DNA of 64,000 nucleotides, taken from NCBI GenBank assembly GCA_963667195.1, contig OY762962.1:2046001-2110000 (forward strand). Reading direction: 5' to 3'. The notes beneath the pieces are model-generated. The model did not search any database and was not told the DNA's origin. It saw only the letters and a list, made by a program, of their open reading frames with translations. This document shows positions 25,261-34,380 of this stretch, piece by piece. Origin of the DNA: UBA7703 sp963667195. Lineage in GTDB: Bacteria > Bacillota > Clostridia > Christensenellales > CAG-138. How positions within the stretch are numbered: the first letter of the stretch is position 1; each line of letters begins with the position of its first letter. Both the position numbers and the translations under genes were made by a program.

Positions 25261-25315
25261 TTTTTTATTTGTCCGTTTTTCTTGACACATTACAATTGGA
25301 TGGCTTCTTTTGATT

Positions 25316-25360
25316 TGGTTGCGGGGGATGGACTTGAACCAACGACCTCTGGGTTATGAG
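25316..25360 (-). pseudogene. 3' half of an initiator tRNA (tRNA-fMet) gene, attachment-site-like fragment
   Basis: On the minus strand the segment begins CTCATAACCC (anticodon loop with CAT), continues AGAGGTCGTTGGTTCAAGTCC and ends CCCCCGCAACCA including the CCA tail. This matches the 3' half of bacterial tRNA-fMet. The match stops exactly at the anticodon loop: the 5' strand of that stem is absent, and the T stem has a mismatch. A 3' tRNA half ending at the anticodon loop is the typical trace of tyrosine-integrase insertion. No integrase gene is visible nearby. Confidence 0.8.
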
Positions 25361-25525
25361 TGCGTACTTATGCGAAATATAGTTATGATTATACGACAAC
25401 AATTGAAAATAGTCGCCGATATTCGCGGATAATTCAAAATGTATTATTGACTATTAATAACGATTATAAGCCGTTATTGGTGGCAATAAACATCAAATAA
25501 ACATCAGGTAGTAGGTTCTGTTTTC
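25338..25525 (+). repeat. Diverged dispersed repeat, copy B, with direct repeats
   Basis: It includes part of the tRNA fragment, then AGTCGCCGAT, GATAATTCAAAATGTATT (25428-25445) and the tandem AATAAACATCA-AATAAACATCA (25485-25506), followed by TAGTAGGTT (25509-25517). The tandem repeat resembles arm-type integrase-binding sites. From 25526 to 25774 the sequence is AT-rich and I see no credible gene. Confidence 0.68.
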
Positions 25526-25774
25526 GTCCAAAAAATTACTTTTGTAGTGACTTAATCTGGTGCATTTTGTTAGGATTTTTCGAATGAAAAATATATCGAC
25601 CCAATGAATATGTTGTGCTGATAAAAAACGATAGCAATATCTGGAATAAACCAATCCAATGGAGTATGCACGTGAATTGAAATAATAAAATTGGAGTAAT
25701 TGTTGCATGCGTTGGTTGTTCAAATATTTGAAAAACGGGCGATGCAACAAAAGCATAATCGAGAAGGCAAATCA

Positions 25775-27271
25775 CTATTTAATAGCGAATTGATAGAGAT
25801 TGTCGTAATCATTTTGTCGATTGCGATGCGCTTCATAGGAGATCATCCCGTCTTTCAAGACGAGGATACGGTCGCACATGCCTACCAATTCGTCAAAACT
25901 GGAGCTTATGAGTATAATTGCGGACTTCTTCCGGATCAAATCATTCATTAGATTGTAGATATCCACTTTGGATGCGATATCGACGCCGCGCGTTGGCTCA
26001 TCCATAATAAAAATCTTTGCTTGGGACAGAAACCAACGCAATAGTAATAGCTTCTGATGTGTACCGCCGGAAAGCCCATACAGATTCTTACCGTTTGTTT
26101 CAGCGCCAATATTCAATCGATCGATATACTTGACAAACTTCTCATATAGCGGTGGATCGCACTTTTTTCTCACCAGAAATGATTTTTTCAGTAGGTGTTC
26201 TAGAACAAATACGTTCTGCATGCTTCCGAGGTTCATGAACAAGCCGTCCTGGCAGCGATCCTCCGTAACATATGCCAACCCGAGTTTGATGGCATCGATT
26301 GGTGAAGCGATTTTTGTTTTGAGACAGTCAACGTAAAACGTACCAGAAATAGCGGGGTATAAACCGAACAGTGTTTTCGCTAGCTGCGATCGGCCGGAAC
26401 CGACAAGCCCGGTAACGCCTAGAATTTCACCCTGATTCAGACTGAAACTGATGTTTCTCAGCAGATTTTCGGTTGACAAATCTTCTACGCAGAAGATCTC
26501 TCTGCCGGGCTGTATGTTTAATTTTGGATACTTATCGGGATAATACTGACCCCAGACTAGCTTTTCAACCTTGTCGGTTGTGACGCTTTCGATTGGGAGA
26601 CTATTTACCAGCCTTCCATCACGAATGATGACCACCCGATCAGCATAATCGGAAATATCGTGATAATTCTGTGTTACATAGATGATTAAACCGCCAGATT
26701 TCTTGTATTGGTCCAGGAAACTGAATAGGGTGCTGCTCTCGTGCCCGCTGATGCTGGCAACGGGCTCATCTAAAATAATCACGCGCGGACTTTTCATTGC
26801 GACGATGCGAGCGATTTCAACCATGCGTTTTTGGGCAAGGTCGAGATTGCTGGCTTTTTTTGAACTATCTAGTGGGAAAGCCAACTCGTCGAGAATCTGC
26901 TGCGCCATCAGGTTTGTTTTGCGACTGTTTCGTATGATAAACGCTTTAGTTGGTGCGTTACGAATGAAAATATTGTCTGCAATACTGAGATGGTCGAATA
27001 TCATAGAATCTTGTTGTAGTGATACAATGCCAAGTGCGGTCGCCGCCGCAGGTGTGTTTAGCTCCACCGGTTTTCCGTCGATCAGAATTGTGCCCGAACT
27101 TTTCCGGTAGATACCGGATAATACTTTGATGAACGAGGACTTCCCGGCACCGTTTTCACCCAATACCGCACAAAATTCACCCGGGTAAAAAGCCGTGTTG
27201 ATATCTTGAAGAATCGGTATGCCATTGATGGTTTTCGAGACGGAAATAAGCTCGAGCAAAGGCGATTTCAT
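25775..27271 (-). CDS. Sugar ABC transporter ATP-binding protein (RbsA/MglA type), orphan
   Basis: A 498-residue protein with two fused nucleotide-binding domains. NBD1 has Walker A GENGAGKSS (about 38-46) and Walker B ILDEPVAS. NBD2 has the degenerate P-loop GLVGSGRSQ, signature LSGGTHQK and Walker B FIMDEPTRGVD. This is the ribose/galactose importer type that works with RbsC-like permeases and a binding protein. Its ATG overlaps the DeoR gene stop by 4 bases. No permease or binding-protein gene follows; the gene ends beside the recombination scar, so the rest of the operon may have been lost, or it may energise a permease elsewhere. Confidence 0.9.
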   Translation of the reverse strand: MKSPLLELISVSKTINGIPILQDINTAFYPGEFCAVLGENGAGKSSFIKVLSGIYRKSSGTILIDGKPVELNTPAAATALGIVSLQQDSMIFDHLSIADNIFIRNAPTKAFIIRNSRKTNLMAQQILDELAFPLDSSKKASNLDLAQKRMVEIARIVAMKSPRVIILDEPVASISGHESSTLFSFLDQYKKSGGLIIYVTQNYHDISDYADRVVIIRDGRLVNSLPIESVTTDKVEKLVWGQYYPDKYPKLNIQPGREIFCVEDLSTENLLRNISFSLNQGEILGVTGLVGSGRSQLAKTLFGLYPAISGTFYVDCLKTKIASPIDAIKLGLAYVTEDRCQDGLFMNLGSMQNVFVLEHLLKKSFLVRKKCDPPLYEKFVKYIDRLNIGAETNGKNLYGLSGGTHQKLLLLRWFLSQAKIFIMDEPTRGVDIASKVDIYNLMNDLIRKKSAIILISSSFDELVGMCDRILVLKDGMISYEAHRNRQNDYDNLYQFAIK

Positions 27272-28065
27272 ACATCGTTTCTCCCATACATATCAAATGT
27301 ACAGAAAAATTGGATATCATTCTTGAAAAAGTACTCTTTAAATTGCTCCGGAGTCTGCTCGGACGAAATTACTGAGTGAAATGTATTGATTGAACCCAAA
27401 GGTGCAAAGGAGATATTACCGAAATTCGAATGGTCACAAACAGCAATCGCTTTCTTCGATATGGGAATAACATCGTTGGAAATATACGCCTTGTCAATGC
27501 TTTCCACCGTATAGCCTCTTTGAATAGAAACGCCGTCAACGTTGATAAAAGCAATATTGAAGTACAACTTTTTAATGGATTCTTCCGTAATACGGCCATA
27601 CAGCTCAAAATTGCTGGGGTTGATATCTCCGCCGGGACAGATAACCTTAACTTCCGGGGCATAAATGAGTAAATCGAGAGCAACTAAGATATCGGTGGTA
27701 ACGACGGACAATTTGGATCTTCCTTTCAGCGCGCGGGCAATGTAGCGATTGATAATGCCGGCACTGAGAAAAATTACATCTCCATCTTCTACAAAGCAGT
27801 TCGCAACCTCGCCTATTAACTGGCGTTGCTCCAACTGCGGGTCGTCCTCGTTGAGAATGCTTCGAATTCGAGATGAGGCTGTGTTATCATTGATGATTGC
27901 GCCCCCGTGCGTTCGCACCAGAAAACCTTCTTCTTCGAGCTTTTCCAGGTCACGGCGAACGGTAACCTCTGTTACATTCAGCATTTTGCTTAAAGTAATT
28001 ACGTCAAGTTGCTTCTTCTCGAGAAGCAATTCTTTTATTTTGGTTAGTCTTTCGGCAGGAAACAT
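27268..28065 (-). CDS. DeoR-family transcriptional regulator
   Basis: A 265-residue regulator with an N-terminal winged helix (LDVITLSKMLNVTEVTVRRDLEKLEEEGFLVRTHGG) and a C-terminal DeoR sensor domain that binds sugar phosphates (FLSAGIINRYIA and CDHSNFG region). It is divergent from a complete ribose-type ABC operon and co-transcribed with an orphan ATPase, so it probably controls both. The Lys and Cys/Asp positions of the phospho-sugar pocket are similar to other family members, but the effector is unknown. Confidence 0.92.
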   Translation of the reverse strand: MFPAERLTKIKELLLEKKQLDVITLSKMLNVTEVTVRRDLEKLEEEGFLVRTHGGAIINDNTASSRIRSILNEDDPQLEQRQLIGEVANCFVEDGDVIFLSAGIINRYIARALKGRSKLSVVTTDILVALDLLIYAPEVKVICPGGDINPSNFELYGRITEESIKKLYFNIAFINVDGVSIQRGYTVESIDKAYISNDVIPISKKAIAVCDHSNFGNISFAPLGSINTFHSVISSEQTPEQFKEYFFKNDIQFFCTFDMYGRNDV

Positions 28066-28227
28066 AAGTTCACCACATCATTTGTTTTTTTTAGAATAGC
28101 TCAAAATGGCGGAAAAATCAATATCGTAAAAATTAATTCAAAAACGAGCCGCGAAAATAACGCGAAAAACGCGTAAATTTCTTCAAAAACGTTAAAAATG
28201 ATCGTAAATTTATTTATAATGCCTATA

Positions 28228-28276
28228 TTGACATTAAAACGAACGGGATATATTATAAAAACGATCAACAACGATC
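28228..28276 (+). promoter_or_regulatory. Promoter and candidate DeoR operator of the ABC-GH31 operon
   Basis: TTGACA (28228-28233) and TATTAT (28251-28256) are 17 bases apart. Just downstream, CGATC occurs at 28262 and 28272, one helical turn apart; a further GATCGT lies at about 28200. Short AAAACG/AAAACGA runs recur through 28138-28276. Closely spaced direct repeats fit DeoR operators. Confidence 0.7.
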
Positions 28277-28333
28277 AGACAAACGAAACGCATTTCACAT
28301 TTCCATCAAATCTACGATGCAGAGGAAAGTAGC

Positions 28334-29818
28334 ATGGTCGATCAAACGGTTTTAAAAGTAGTAGACATTGAGAAATCATTCCCCGGGACACAAGCGCTCA
28401 AGGGTGTGTCGCTCGAGATTGAAAAAGGAGAGATACATTCTCTTGTTGGTGAGAATGGCGCAGGCAAATCTACGCTTGTCAACATCATCTCGGGAGTATT
28501 TCATGCGGATAAAGGTCGGGTTTTTCTTCAAGGGCAGGAAGTCAAATTCAAAGGACCGGGTGATGCGCAGAAATCAGGCGTTGGGTTTGTCCATCAGGAG
28601 TTGGCACTTTGCCCTCATGTCACGGTTGCAGATAATATTTTCTTTGGAAGATTACCTCAGAAAAACGGATTGGTTGATCGGAAAGCACTCAATAAAGCGA
28701 CAGAAGTCGTACTGGCACTGTTTGAAACGAATATCAAGCCGGAACAAAAGGTCGCTCAGTTGAGCGTAGCGCAGCAGCAGATAGTGGAGATTGCGCGCGC
28801 GTTATCATTGGACTGTAAACTGATCGTTTTTGACGAACCAACGTCGAGTTTAAATGAAACAGAAGCAGAATCGTTATTGCAAATCATTAAGCAGATCAAA
28901 CAAAAGGGGATCAGCGTAATCTACATCAGCCATAAACTTTCCGAAGTATTCGAAATTTGCGATCGAATTACGGTTTTACGCGACGGGAATAAAATTGCAA
29001 CACATCGCATTGACGAAACTTCGGTGAATTCAATCATTTCGGAGATGGTTGGACGAGAAATCGGCAATCTCTATCCGCAGAAATCCGTTTGTGTTGGTGA
29101 GGAGTTGCTCGAAGTAAAAGGTTTTACCAGAGAGCCGGTCTTCAGAGATATTTCATTTACATTAAGACGGGGAGAGATCTTGGGGATCGGCGGGTTGGTC
29201 GGATCCGGACGGACGGAAGTTGTCCGGGCGATCTGTGGTATCGACGACTCCGCAGAAGGCCAGGTTTTCATGCAGGGGAAACTGGTAAAAATCAATCATT
29301 ATCGGCATGCGATTCGGAAAGGACTGTGTTATCTCAGCGAAAACCGAAAATTAGACGGGTTGTTTCTCGGTATGAGTATCACAAACAACGTGATTCCGCT
29401 GATTCTGAAACAATTATCGAGGAAATTGATTCTTCAAAGAAAACCAGCGCAAGAAATCACGCAGCAGTATCAGGAGATGCTAAACATCAAATATGCGAAC
29501 CAGGCACAGAAAGTTGGGAACCTTTCTGGTGGAAATCAACAGAAGGTCTTGATCGCAAAATTATTGGCCTCAAAACCAAAGATTATCGTGATGGATGAAC
29601 CAACGAGAGGGATCGATATTGGGGCGAAGTCGGAAATCCATAATATGCTTAGGCAGTTGTGTGATCAGGGGATCGGGATTATTGTTATATCATCAGAGAT
29701 GCCGGAACTGATTGGATTATGCGACCGTATTGTGGTTATGAACGAAGGGGCTTATCGTGGCACCCTGTCCGGCAAAGAAATTACGCAGAACAATATCATC
29801 TCTACCATCTCAAACTGA
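28334..29818 (+). CDS. Sugar ABC transporter ATP-binding protein (RbsA type)
   Basis: A 494-residue protein with two fused NBDs. NBD1 shows GENGAGKST, Walker B FDEPTSSL. NBD2 shows GLVGSGRTE, LSGGNQQKV and VMDEPTRGID. It drives sugar import at the inner face of the membrane together with the permease at 29840 and the lipoprotein at 30875. GAGGAAAG precedes the ATG. The gene is 35 percent or so similar in look to the divergent ATPase at 25775, so the two systems are probably paralogues with different substrates; that comparison is by eye. Confidence 0.94.
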   Translation: MVDQTVLKVVDIEKSFPGTQALKGVSLEIEKGEIHSLVGENGAGKSTLVNIISGVFHADKGRVFLQGQEVKFKGPGDAQKSGVGFVHQELALCPHVTVADNIFFGRLPQKNGLVDRKALNKATEVVLALFETNIKPEQKVAQLSVAQQQIVEIARALSLDCKLIVFDEPTSSLNETEAESLLQIIKQIKQKGISVIYISHKLSEVFEICDRITVLRDGNKIATHRIDETSVNSIISEMVGREIGNLYPQKSVCVGEELLEVKGFTREPVFRDISFTLRRGEILGIGGLVGSGRTEVVRAICGIDDSAEGQVFMQGKLVKINHYRHAIRKGLCYLSENRKLDGLFLGMSITNNVIPLILKQLSRKLILQRKPAQEITQQYQEMLNIKYANQAQKVGNLSGGNQQKVLIAKLLASKPKIIVMDEPTRGIDIGAKSEIHNMLRQLCDQGIGIIVISSEMPELIGLCDRIVVMNEGAYRGTLSGKEITQNNIISTISN

Positions 29819-29839
29819 AGCATTTAGGGGGAAACAATT

Positions 29840-30826
29840 GTGAGTGCCAATGCAAGTATCATGAAAAAAATCACGAACAAATTCCGCGGTTTCAAAGAGC
29901 TGACCGTCATATTGATTATCCTGCTCCTATGTATCGTAATATCAATTTTCGAGCCTGTCTTCCTAACGGTTGACAACCTTAAAACAACGGGCATTGGCTT
30001 GGCGTCTGACGGAATCATCGGGATTGGTATGACGGTCGCGCTGATCAGCGGCGGGTTTGATTTATCGGTTGGTTCGGTTATGGGACTTTCCGCTGTTTTC
30101 GCGGCAAGCTTTTCGGAGATGGGGCTCAATATCTGGCTCGCGGTTATCATCTCGATTTTTCTCTGCCTGATCATCGGAACACTCAACGGCATACTCATTG
30201 GAAAAGTTGGACTTAACCCGTTTATCACTACATTGGGTATGATGTCCATCGCACGCGGCGGAGTATATGTCATCACCGAAGGCAGAGCGCTGAGTATCTC
30301 AGGTAATATTCAATCCTTCAACTTCCTTGGAAGCGGCGAGGTTCTTGGATTCCCCGTGATTGTACTCATCTTTATACTGCTGACGATCATTGGTGATTTT
30401 CTGGTACGCAAGTCGACACCCGCTATGAATGTATTTTATGTCGGAAGCAATGAAAAGGCGGCGGATCTTTCGGGTATTAACACCGGCAATGTGAAGTTGG
30501 TGGTATATATCGTAACCGCATTTATGGCAAGCTTGGCGGGGTTACTCTCACTTGCGCGTTTCAGCGTTGCAACTGCAAGCACAGGCTCGGGTGCTGAAAT
30601 GCGCGTCATCTCTGCTGCAGTAATCGGAGGCGCCAGCCTTTCGGGCGGAGAAGGGAGTGTACTGGGAACGGTATTGGGCATTTTATTACTGAATATCATC
30701 AACAATGCACTGGTGCTCTTCAACGTATCCATCCATTGGCAAAATCTGATTGCAGGAACTATCCTAATTATCGCGGTTACCATTGATGTTTTGAGCCATA
30801 AGCGCAAAAGAAGCGTACTCAACTAA
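29840..30826 (+). CDS. Sugar ABC transporter permease (RbsC type)
   Basis: A 328-residue protein with eight to ten hydrophobic segments and the family motif GGFDLSVGSVMGLSA near residue 72, plus GGASLSGGEGSVLGTVLG near 260, typical of ribose/xylose/galactose permeases. It starts with GTG, preceded by GGGGGAA at 6 bases. It would homodimerise and receive sugar from the binding protein encoded next. Confidence 0.94.
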   Translation: MSANASIMKKITNKFRGFKELTVILIILLLCIVISIFEPVFLTVDNLKTTGIGLASDGIIGIGMTVALISGGFDLSVGSVMGLSAVFAASFSEMGLNIWLAVIISIFLCLIIGTLNGILIGKVGLNPFITTLGMMSIARGGVYVITEGRALSISGNIQSFNFLGSGEVLGFPVIVLIFILLTIIGDFLVRKSTPAMNVFYVGSNEKAADLSGINTGNVKLVVYIVTAFMASLAGLLSLARFSVATASTGSGAEMRVISAAVIGGASLSGGEGSVLGTVLGILLLNIINNALVLFNVSIHWQNLIAGTILIIAVTIDVLSHKRKRSVLN

Positions 30827-30830
30827 AACC

Positions 30831-30853
30831 TTTAGCCGTTCCAACCGGCTAAA
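30831..30853 (+). promoter_or_regulatory. Intercistronic stem-loop
   Basis: TTTAGCCG (30831-30838) and CGGCTAAA (30846-30853) form an 8-base stem between permease and binding-protein genes. It could protect the 5' end of the binding-protein mRNA segment or reduce read-through. Confidence 0.6.
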
Positions 30854-30874
30854 AATAAAAGGGAGGTAAGGGAA

Positions 30875-31924
30875 ATGAAGAGAGTTCTAAGTATGTTACT
30901 GATCACCGTTCTCGTTTTGAGCCTTGTGCTCGCTGGCTGCACGCCGAAAGAGGCAGCAGTATCTGCGGTGCAGGAACAAACCGGAACAGCAAGCCAAAGT
31001 ACAAGCCCGTTTGTCGGGCATGAGGACCAAACCTACTACATGGTGACGTTCTACTCCGGCTATCCTTTCTGGGTAGACTGCTTCAATGGGTTCAAAGCTG
31101 CCGGTGAATTGTACGGAGTGAAAACGATGTATGGCGGCACCACGGAATATGATGTAAGCGCTGCAATTACTGCGCTGGATCAGATTATCGCGATGAAGCC
31201 CGCAGGTATTGCGTTGACTTGTATGGATGCGGAAGCTTACATTCCGTCCATCAATAAAGCAATCGCGGCTGGAATTCCGATAGTTACGTTTGATTCGGAT
31301 TCGCCCAACAGCAACCGTATCGCATTTATCGGCACGAAGAACTATGAAGCGGGCGCAACGGCTGCGCGCTACATTGCGGAACAGCTCGGCGGCAAGGGGA
31401 AAGTTGCTGCGGTAACGAGTCTTGGACAGACGAATATCAAGGAGCGGACGCAGGGCTTTGAAGAAACACTCGCTGCAGAATATCCTGACATTGAAATCGT
31501 CCAGACTGTCGACGGTGGCACAGATCAGGTTCAGAGTGCAACAGCTGTCGCCAACATGCTGAAAGTGAACCCGGACGTCCAATACCTGTTCTGCGCACTG
31601 GTCACTGCTAGTATCGGCGCACAGCAGGCCATTGCCGAAGCGGATAAAACCGGTCAAATCAAGATCGTAGCGTTTGATACGGATACGGTTACGCTGGATT
31701 CGATCAAAGCTGGAGATGTGGAAGCTTCTATCAGCCAAGCCCCGTGGTGCATGGGCTACTGGACAATGAACTACCTGTATTTCCTGAAAAACGGCCTGAT
31801 CAACCCGGTGGATAATTGGATGGAAAAAGGTTATCCTGGTATTCCGATGACGGCGGACAGCGGGTCAACGGTCGTGACAAAGGATAACGCAGACAACTTC
31901 TATACACCTGAAAGCGGGAAATGA
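30875..31924 (+). CDS. Sugar ABC transporter substrate-binding lipoprotein (RbsB/periplasmic-binding type I)
   Basis: A 349-residue secreted lipoprotein: signal peptide with lipobox LAGC near residue 22, then a type I periplasmic-binding fold (YMVTFYSGYPFWVDCFNGFKAA; DQIIAMKPAGIALTCMD; VTFDSDSPNSNRIAFIG). This pattern is seen in ribose, xylose and autoinducer-2-type binding proteins. GGGAGGT stands before the ATG. It is the third gene of the importer; the GH31 gene downstream suggests a saccharide released by that enzyme. Confidence 0.93.
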   Translation: MKRVLSMLLITVLVLSLVLAGCTPKEAAVSAVQEQTGTASQSTSPFVGHEDQTYYMVTFYSGYPFWVDCFNGFKAAGELYGVKTMYGGTTEYDVSAAITALDQIIAMKPAGIALTCMDAEAYIPSINKAIAAGIPIVTFDSDSPNSNRIAFIGTKNYEAGATAARYIAEQLGGKGKVAAVTSLGQTNIKERTQGFEETLAAEYPDIEIVQTVDGGTDQVQSATAVANMLKVNPDVQYLFCALVTASIGAQQAIAEADKTGQIKIVAFDTDTVTLDSIKAGDVEASISQAPWCMGYWTMNYLYFLKNGLINPVDNWMEKGYPGIPMTADSGSTVVTKDNADNFYTPESGK

Positions 31925-31949
31925 TTTCGCAGACGACTTGGGATGGGGA

Positions 31950-31974
31950 GGCTGCCCGCGTTAGGCGGGCAGCC
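31950..31974 (+). terminator. GC-rich stem-loop after the binding-protein gene
   Basis: GGCTGCCCGC and GCGGGCAGCC form a perfect 10-base stem with loop GTTAG. No T-run follows, so it may be an mRNA-stabilising hairpin or a weak terminator before the GH31 gene. Confidence 0.65.
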
Positions 31975-32198
31975 GAAGATCACAATCGTCGAGAGATATG
32001 AATTCAAAACAAATGATTAAGAGTTGACAAGGCGCAGGCAAGCGTCCGGCGGACATTCGCAATTACATTTCATCGAATCATCCAATCACAAAAACGAAAG
32101 ATATCGCAGAAATGGCATGGTTTTTCAGCTGCCTTTGGGTTCGTGTTTTTAAATTAAATTAAGTATCGACTATCTATCTGAGAGGGAAGGATACAGAT

Positions 32199-34211
32199 AT
32201 GGCAATTCTATACAAAAGCAACAATCGACTCGTGCGAGAGTTCGACAGCGAGATATTGTGGGTGGAACCATGGGGGAATAACAGTCTCCGGGTGCGAGCG
32301 ACCAAAAATGCTGAAATAAAGGAGCGCTTGGAGTGGGCGCTTTTGCAACCCCCAAAGATAAACGCGCAAATTAAAATTGATGGACAGCGCGCAACCATAC
32401 AGAACGGCAAGATTACGGCTGAATTGGATCAGTTCGGTTGGCTGACATTCTATAATCAGAAAGGTGAAGTGCTTCTCCAGGAATGTTGGCGCGTAAAAGA
32501 CGGCGGCGATAAAACGAGCGCGCTCGAACTTTCGGGCAGGGAATTCAAACCGATTCTGGGCGGCGATTACCGCATCACGCTTCGGTTTGAGTCCAACGAC
32601 AATGAGAAAATTTACGGCCTCGGACAGCGGCAGGAAAAGCAGCTCAATATCAAGGGGTGCATGCTAGAGCTTGCCCAGCGGAACTCGCAAGCGAGCATTC
32701 CGTTTGCAATATCTAGTCTTGGATATGGTTTTCTCTGGAATAATCCGGCGATCGGCCGTGTAACGTTCGGCATGAACCAGACGGAATGGCGGGCAGAAGT
32801 ATCCGATCAAATCGATTTTTGGATCACGGCGGGTGATTCACCGGCCGAAATCGAGGAAGCATATGCAGATGCAACCGGAAAAGTCCCTATGATGCCGGAC
32901 TTCGCAACCGGTTTTTGGCAATGCAAACTTCGATACAAGACGCAGGATCAGCTGATGCAGGTTGCGCGGGAATACAAGAGGCGTGGTTTACCGATTTCAG
33001 TGATTGTATGCGACTTCTTCCACTGGACCGAACAAGGAGACTGGAAGTTCGATCCGAAGTTCTGGCCGGAGCCGGAGAAAATGATCAAGGAACTTCAAGA
33101 CATGGGAATCGAGTTGATGGTATCCATTTGGCCTACGGTGGATGTCAACAGCGAAAACTATGATGAGATGATCGAGCGCGGTTATCTGGTGAGGACGGAA
33201 CGAGCGACGAGAACGAACATCAACTTCATGGGAAACGAAACGTTCTTTGACTCAACCAACCCGGGCGCGCGCGAATTCGTCTGGGATAAAGTGAAGAAGA
33301 ACTATTATGACAAGGGCATTCGTATCTTCTGGCTGGATGAAGCGGAACCCGACTTGATGGGGCACTATGACTATGATCATTTCCGCTATACTCTCGGGCC
33401 AGCAATGAAAGTGAGCAATATCTATCCTTTCTACTATGCCAAGACATTTTATGATGGAATGGAGAAGGAAGGCCAGAAGAATATCATCAACCTGATCCGC
33501 TGCGTATGGGCGGGAAGCCAGCGTTATGGCACATTACTCTGGTCCGGCGATGTACACTCGACTTTTGAAAGTCTGCGCAGACAGATGGCGGCAGGATTGA
33601 ACGCCGGAATTTCGGGAATTCCTTGGTGGACGACCGATATCGGCGGATTTACAGGCGGAGACCCTGCAGACCCGAAATTCCGCGAGTTACTGGTTCGTTG
33701 GTTCCAGTTTGGTCTCTTTTGCCCAGTCTTCAGACTCCATGGATTCAGATTGCCGTTTGATTTCGACATTACGGATGCGGCAAAGATGTTCAACAAGCCG
33801 TTCGGCAGTGGCTCTGATAACGAGGTCTGGAGCTACGGGGAAGAGGTCTACAACATCTTGAAGAGTTATCTATTTGCCCGCGAGCGGCTTCGTCCCTATA
33901 TCAAGGACCAGATGAAATTGGCACATCAAAAAGGAACGCCTGTGATTCGGCCGCTCTTCTATGATTTTCCGAAAGATGTTCATTGCTGGGGAGTTGAAGA
34001 CGAGTATATGTTCGGACCGGATATTCTGGTTGCCCCGGTTATGTATGAAGGCGTAAAAAAACGCTCAGTCTATCTGCCGGCTGGAAGGCGTTGGGTAAAT
34101 ACGGCGACACAAAAAACGTATGATGGCGGTCAGTTGGTTGAGTGTGAAACGCCACTTTCTATCATTCCGGTATTTGTATCGGAAAACCGTAATATTACGA
34201 TTTTTGATTAA
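32199..34211 (+). CDS. Glycoside hydrolase family 31 (alpha-xylosidase/alpha-glucosidase-like)
   Basis: A 670-residue cytoplasmic enzyme without signal peptide. An N-terminal beta-sandwich is followed by a TIM barrel starting near PDFATGFWQCKLRYKTQ. The nucleophile region reads FWLDEAEPDL (Asp near residue 380) and the general-acid region LLWSGDVHSTFESL (near 448). GGIPWWTTDIGGF follows. Length and the DEAEP form fit alpha-xylosidase-like members better than classical alpha-glucosidases, but substrate calls in GH31 are unsafe from sequence. It follows the importer after 274 bases, consistent with cytoplasmic cleavage of an imported alpha-linked saccharide. Confidence 0.92.
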   Translation: MAILYKSNNRLVREFDSEILWVEPWGNNSLRVRATKNAEIKERLEWALLQPPKINAQIKIDGQRATIQNGKITAELDQFGWLTFYNQKGEVLLQECWRVKDGGDKTSALELSGREFKPILGGDYRITLRFESNDNEKIYGLGQRQEKQLNIKGCMLELAQRNSQASIPFAISSLGYGFLWNNPAIGRVTFGMNQTEWRAEVSDQIDFWITAGDSPAEIEEAYADATGKVPMMPDFATGFWQCKLRYKTQDQLMQVAREYKRRGLPISVIVCDFFHWTEQGDWKFDPKFWPEPEKMIKELQDMGIELMVSIWPTVDVNSENYDEMIERGYLVRTERATRTNINFMGNETFFDSTNPGAREFVWDKVKKNYYDKGIRIFWLDEAEPDLMGHYDYDHFRYTLGPAMKVSNIYPFYYAKTFYDGMEKEGQKNIINLIRCVWAGSQRYGTLLWSGDVHSTFESLRRQMAAGLNAGISGIPWWTTDIGGFTGGDPADPKFRELLVRWFQFGLFCPVFRLHGFRLPFDFDITDAAKMFNKPFGSGSDNEVWSYGEEVYNILKSYLFARERLRPYIKDQMKLAHQKGTPVIRPLFYDFPKDVHCWGVEDEYMFGPDILVAPVMYEGVKKRSVYLPAGRRWVNTATQKTYDGGQLVECETPLSIIPVFVSENRNITIFD

Positions 34212-34340
34212 CATGGTTTTCAGGCCTATGATCAAGATATACTTCTAAGCTACTCGAGAATCACCGGCTTTTGTTCTCACCTTGTAATCCTGTCGCGATA
34301 GCAACTATCAAGGTTATACAAAAAAATGCGGCCAATTCGG

Positions 34341-34380
34341 AAAGGATGGATCAGGAAGAAACCTGATCCATCCTTTTTTA
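34341..34380 (+). terminator. Strong intrinsic terminator after the GH31 gene
   Basis: AAAGGATGGATCAGG (34341-34355) pairs with CCTGATCCATCCTTT (34362-34376), a 15-base perfect stem followed by T residues. It ends the ABC-GH31 transcription unit. Confidence 0.93.

Larger units (their letters stand above)
24030..25294 (+). mobile_element. IS3-family insertion sequence (IS150-type), intact
   Basis: The element is about 1265 bases, bounded by imperfect inverted repeats: TGTAGTGTTACACTAAAAAC at the left and, read inward from the right end, TGTAATGTGTCAAGAAAAAC; the match continues through CGGACAA. It carries overlapping orfA and orfB. No clear target duplication is seen (AAT left, ATT right). 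A stem-loop with T-run at 24064-24092 sits between the left end and orfA and would block transcription entering from outside. Confidence 0.92.

Noticed and set aside
25316..25360. A complete tRNA gene
   Set aside because: Only the 3' half from the anticodon loop onward is present; D arm, 5' acceptor strand and one side of the anticodon stem are missing.
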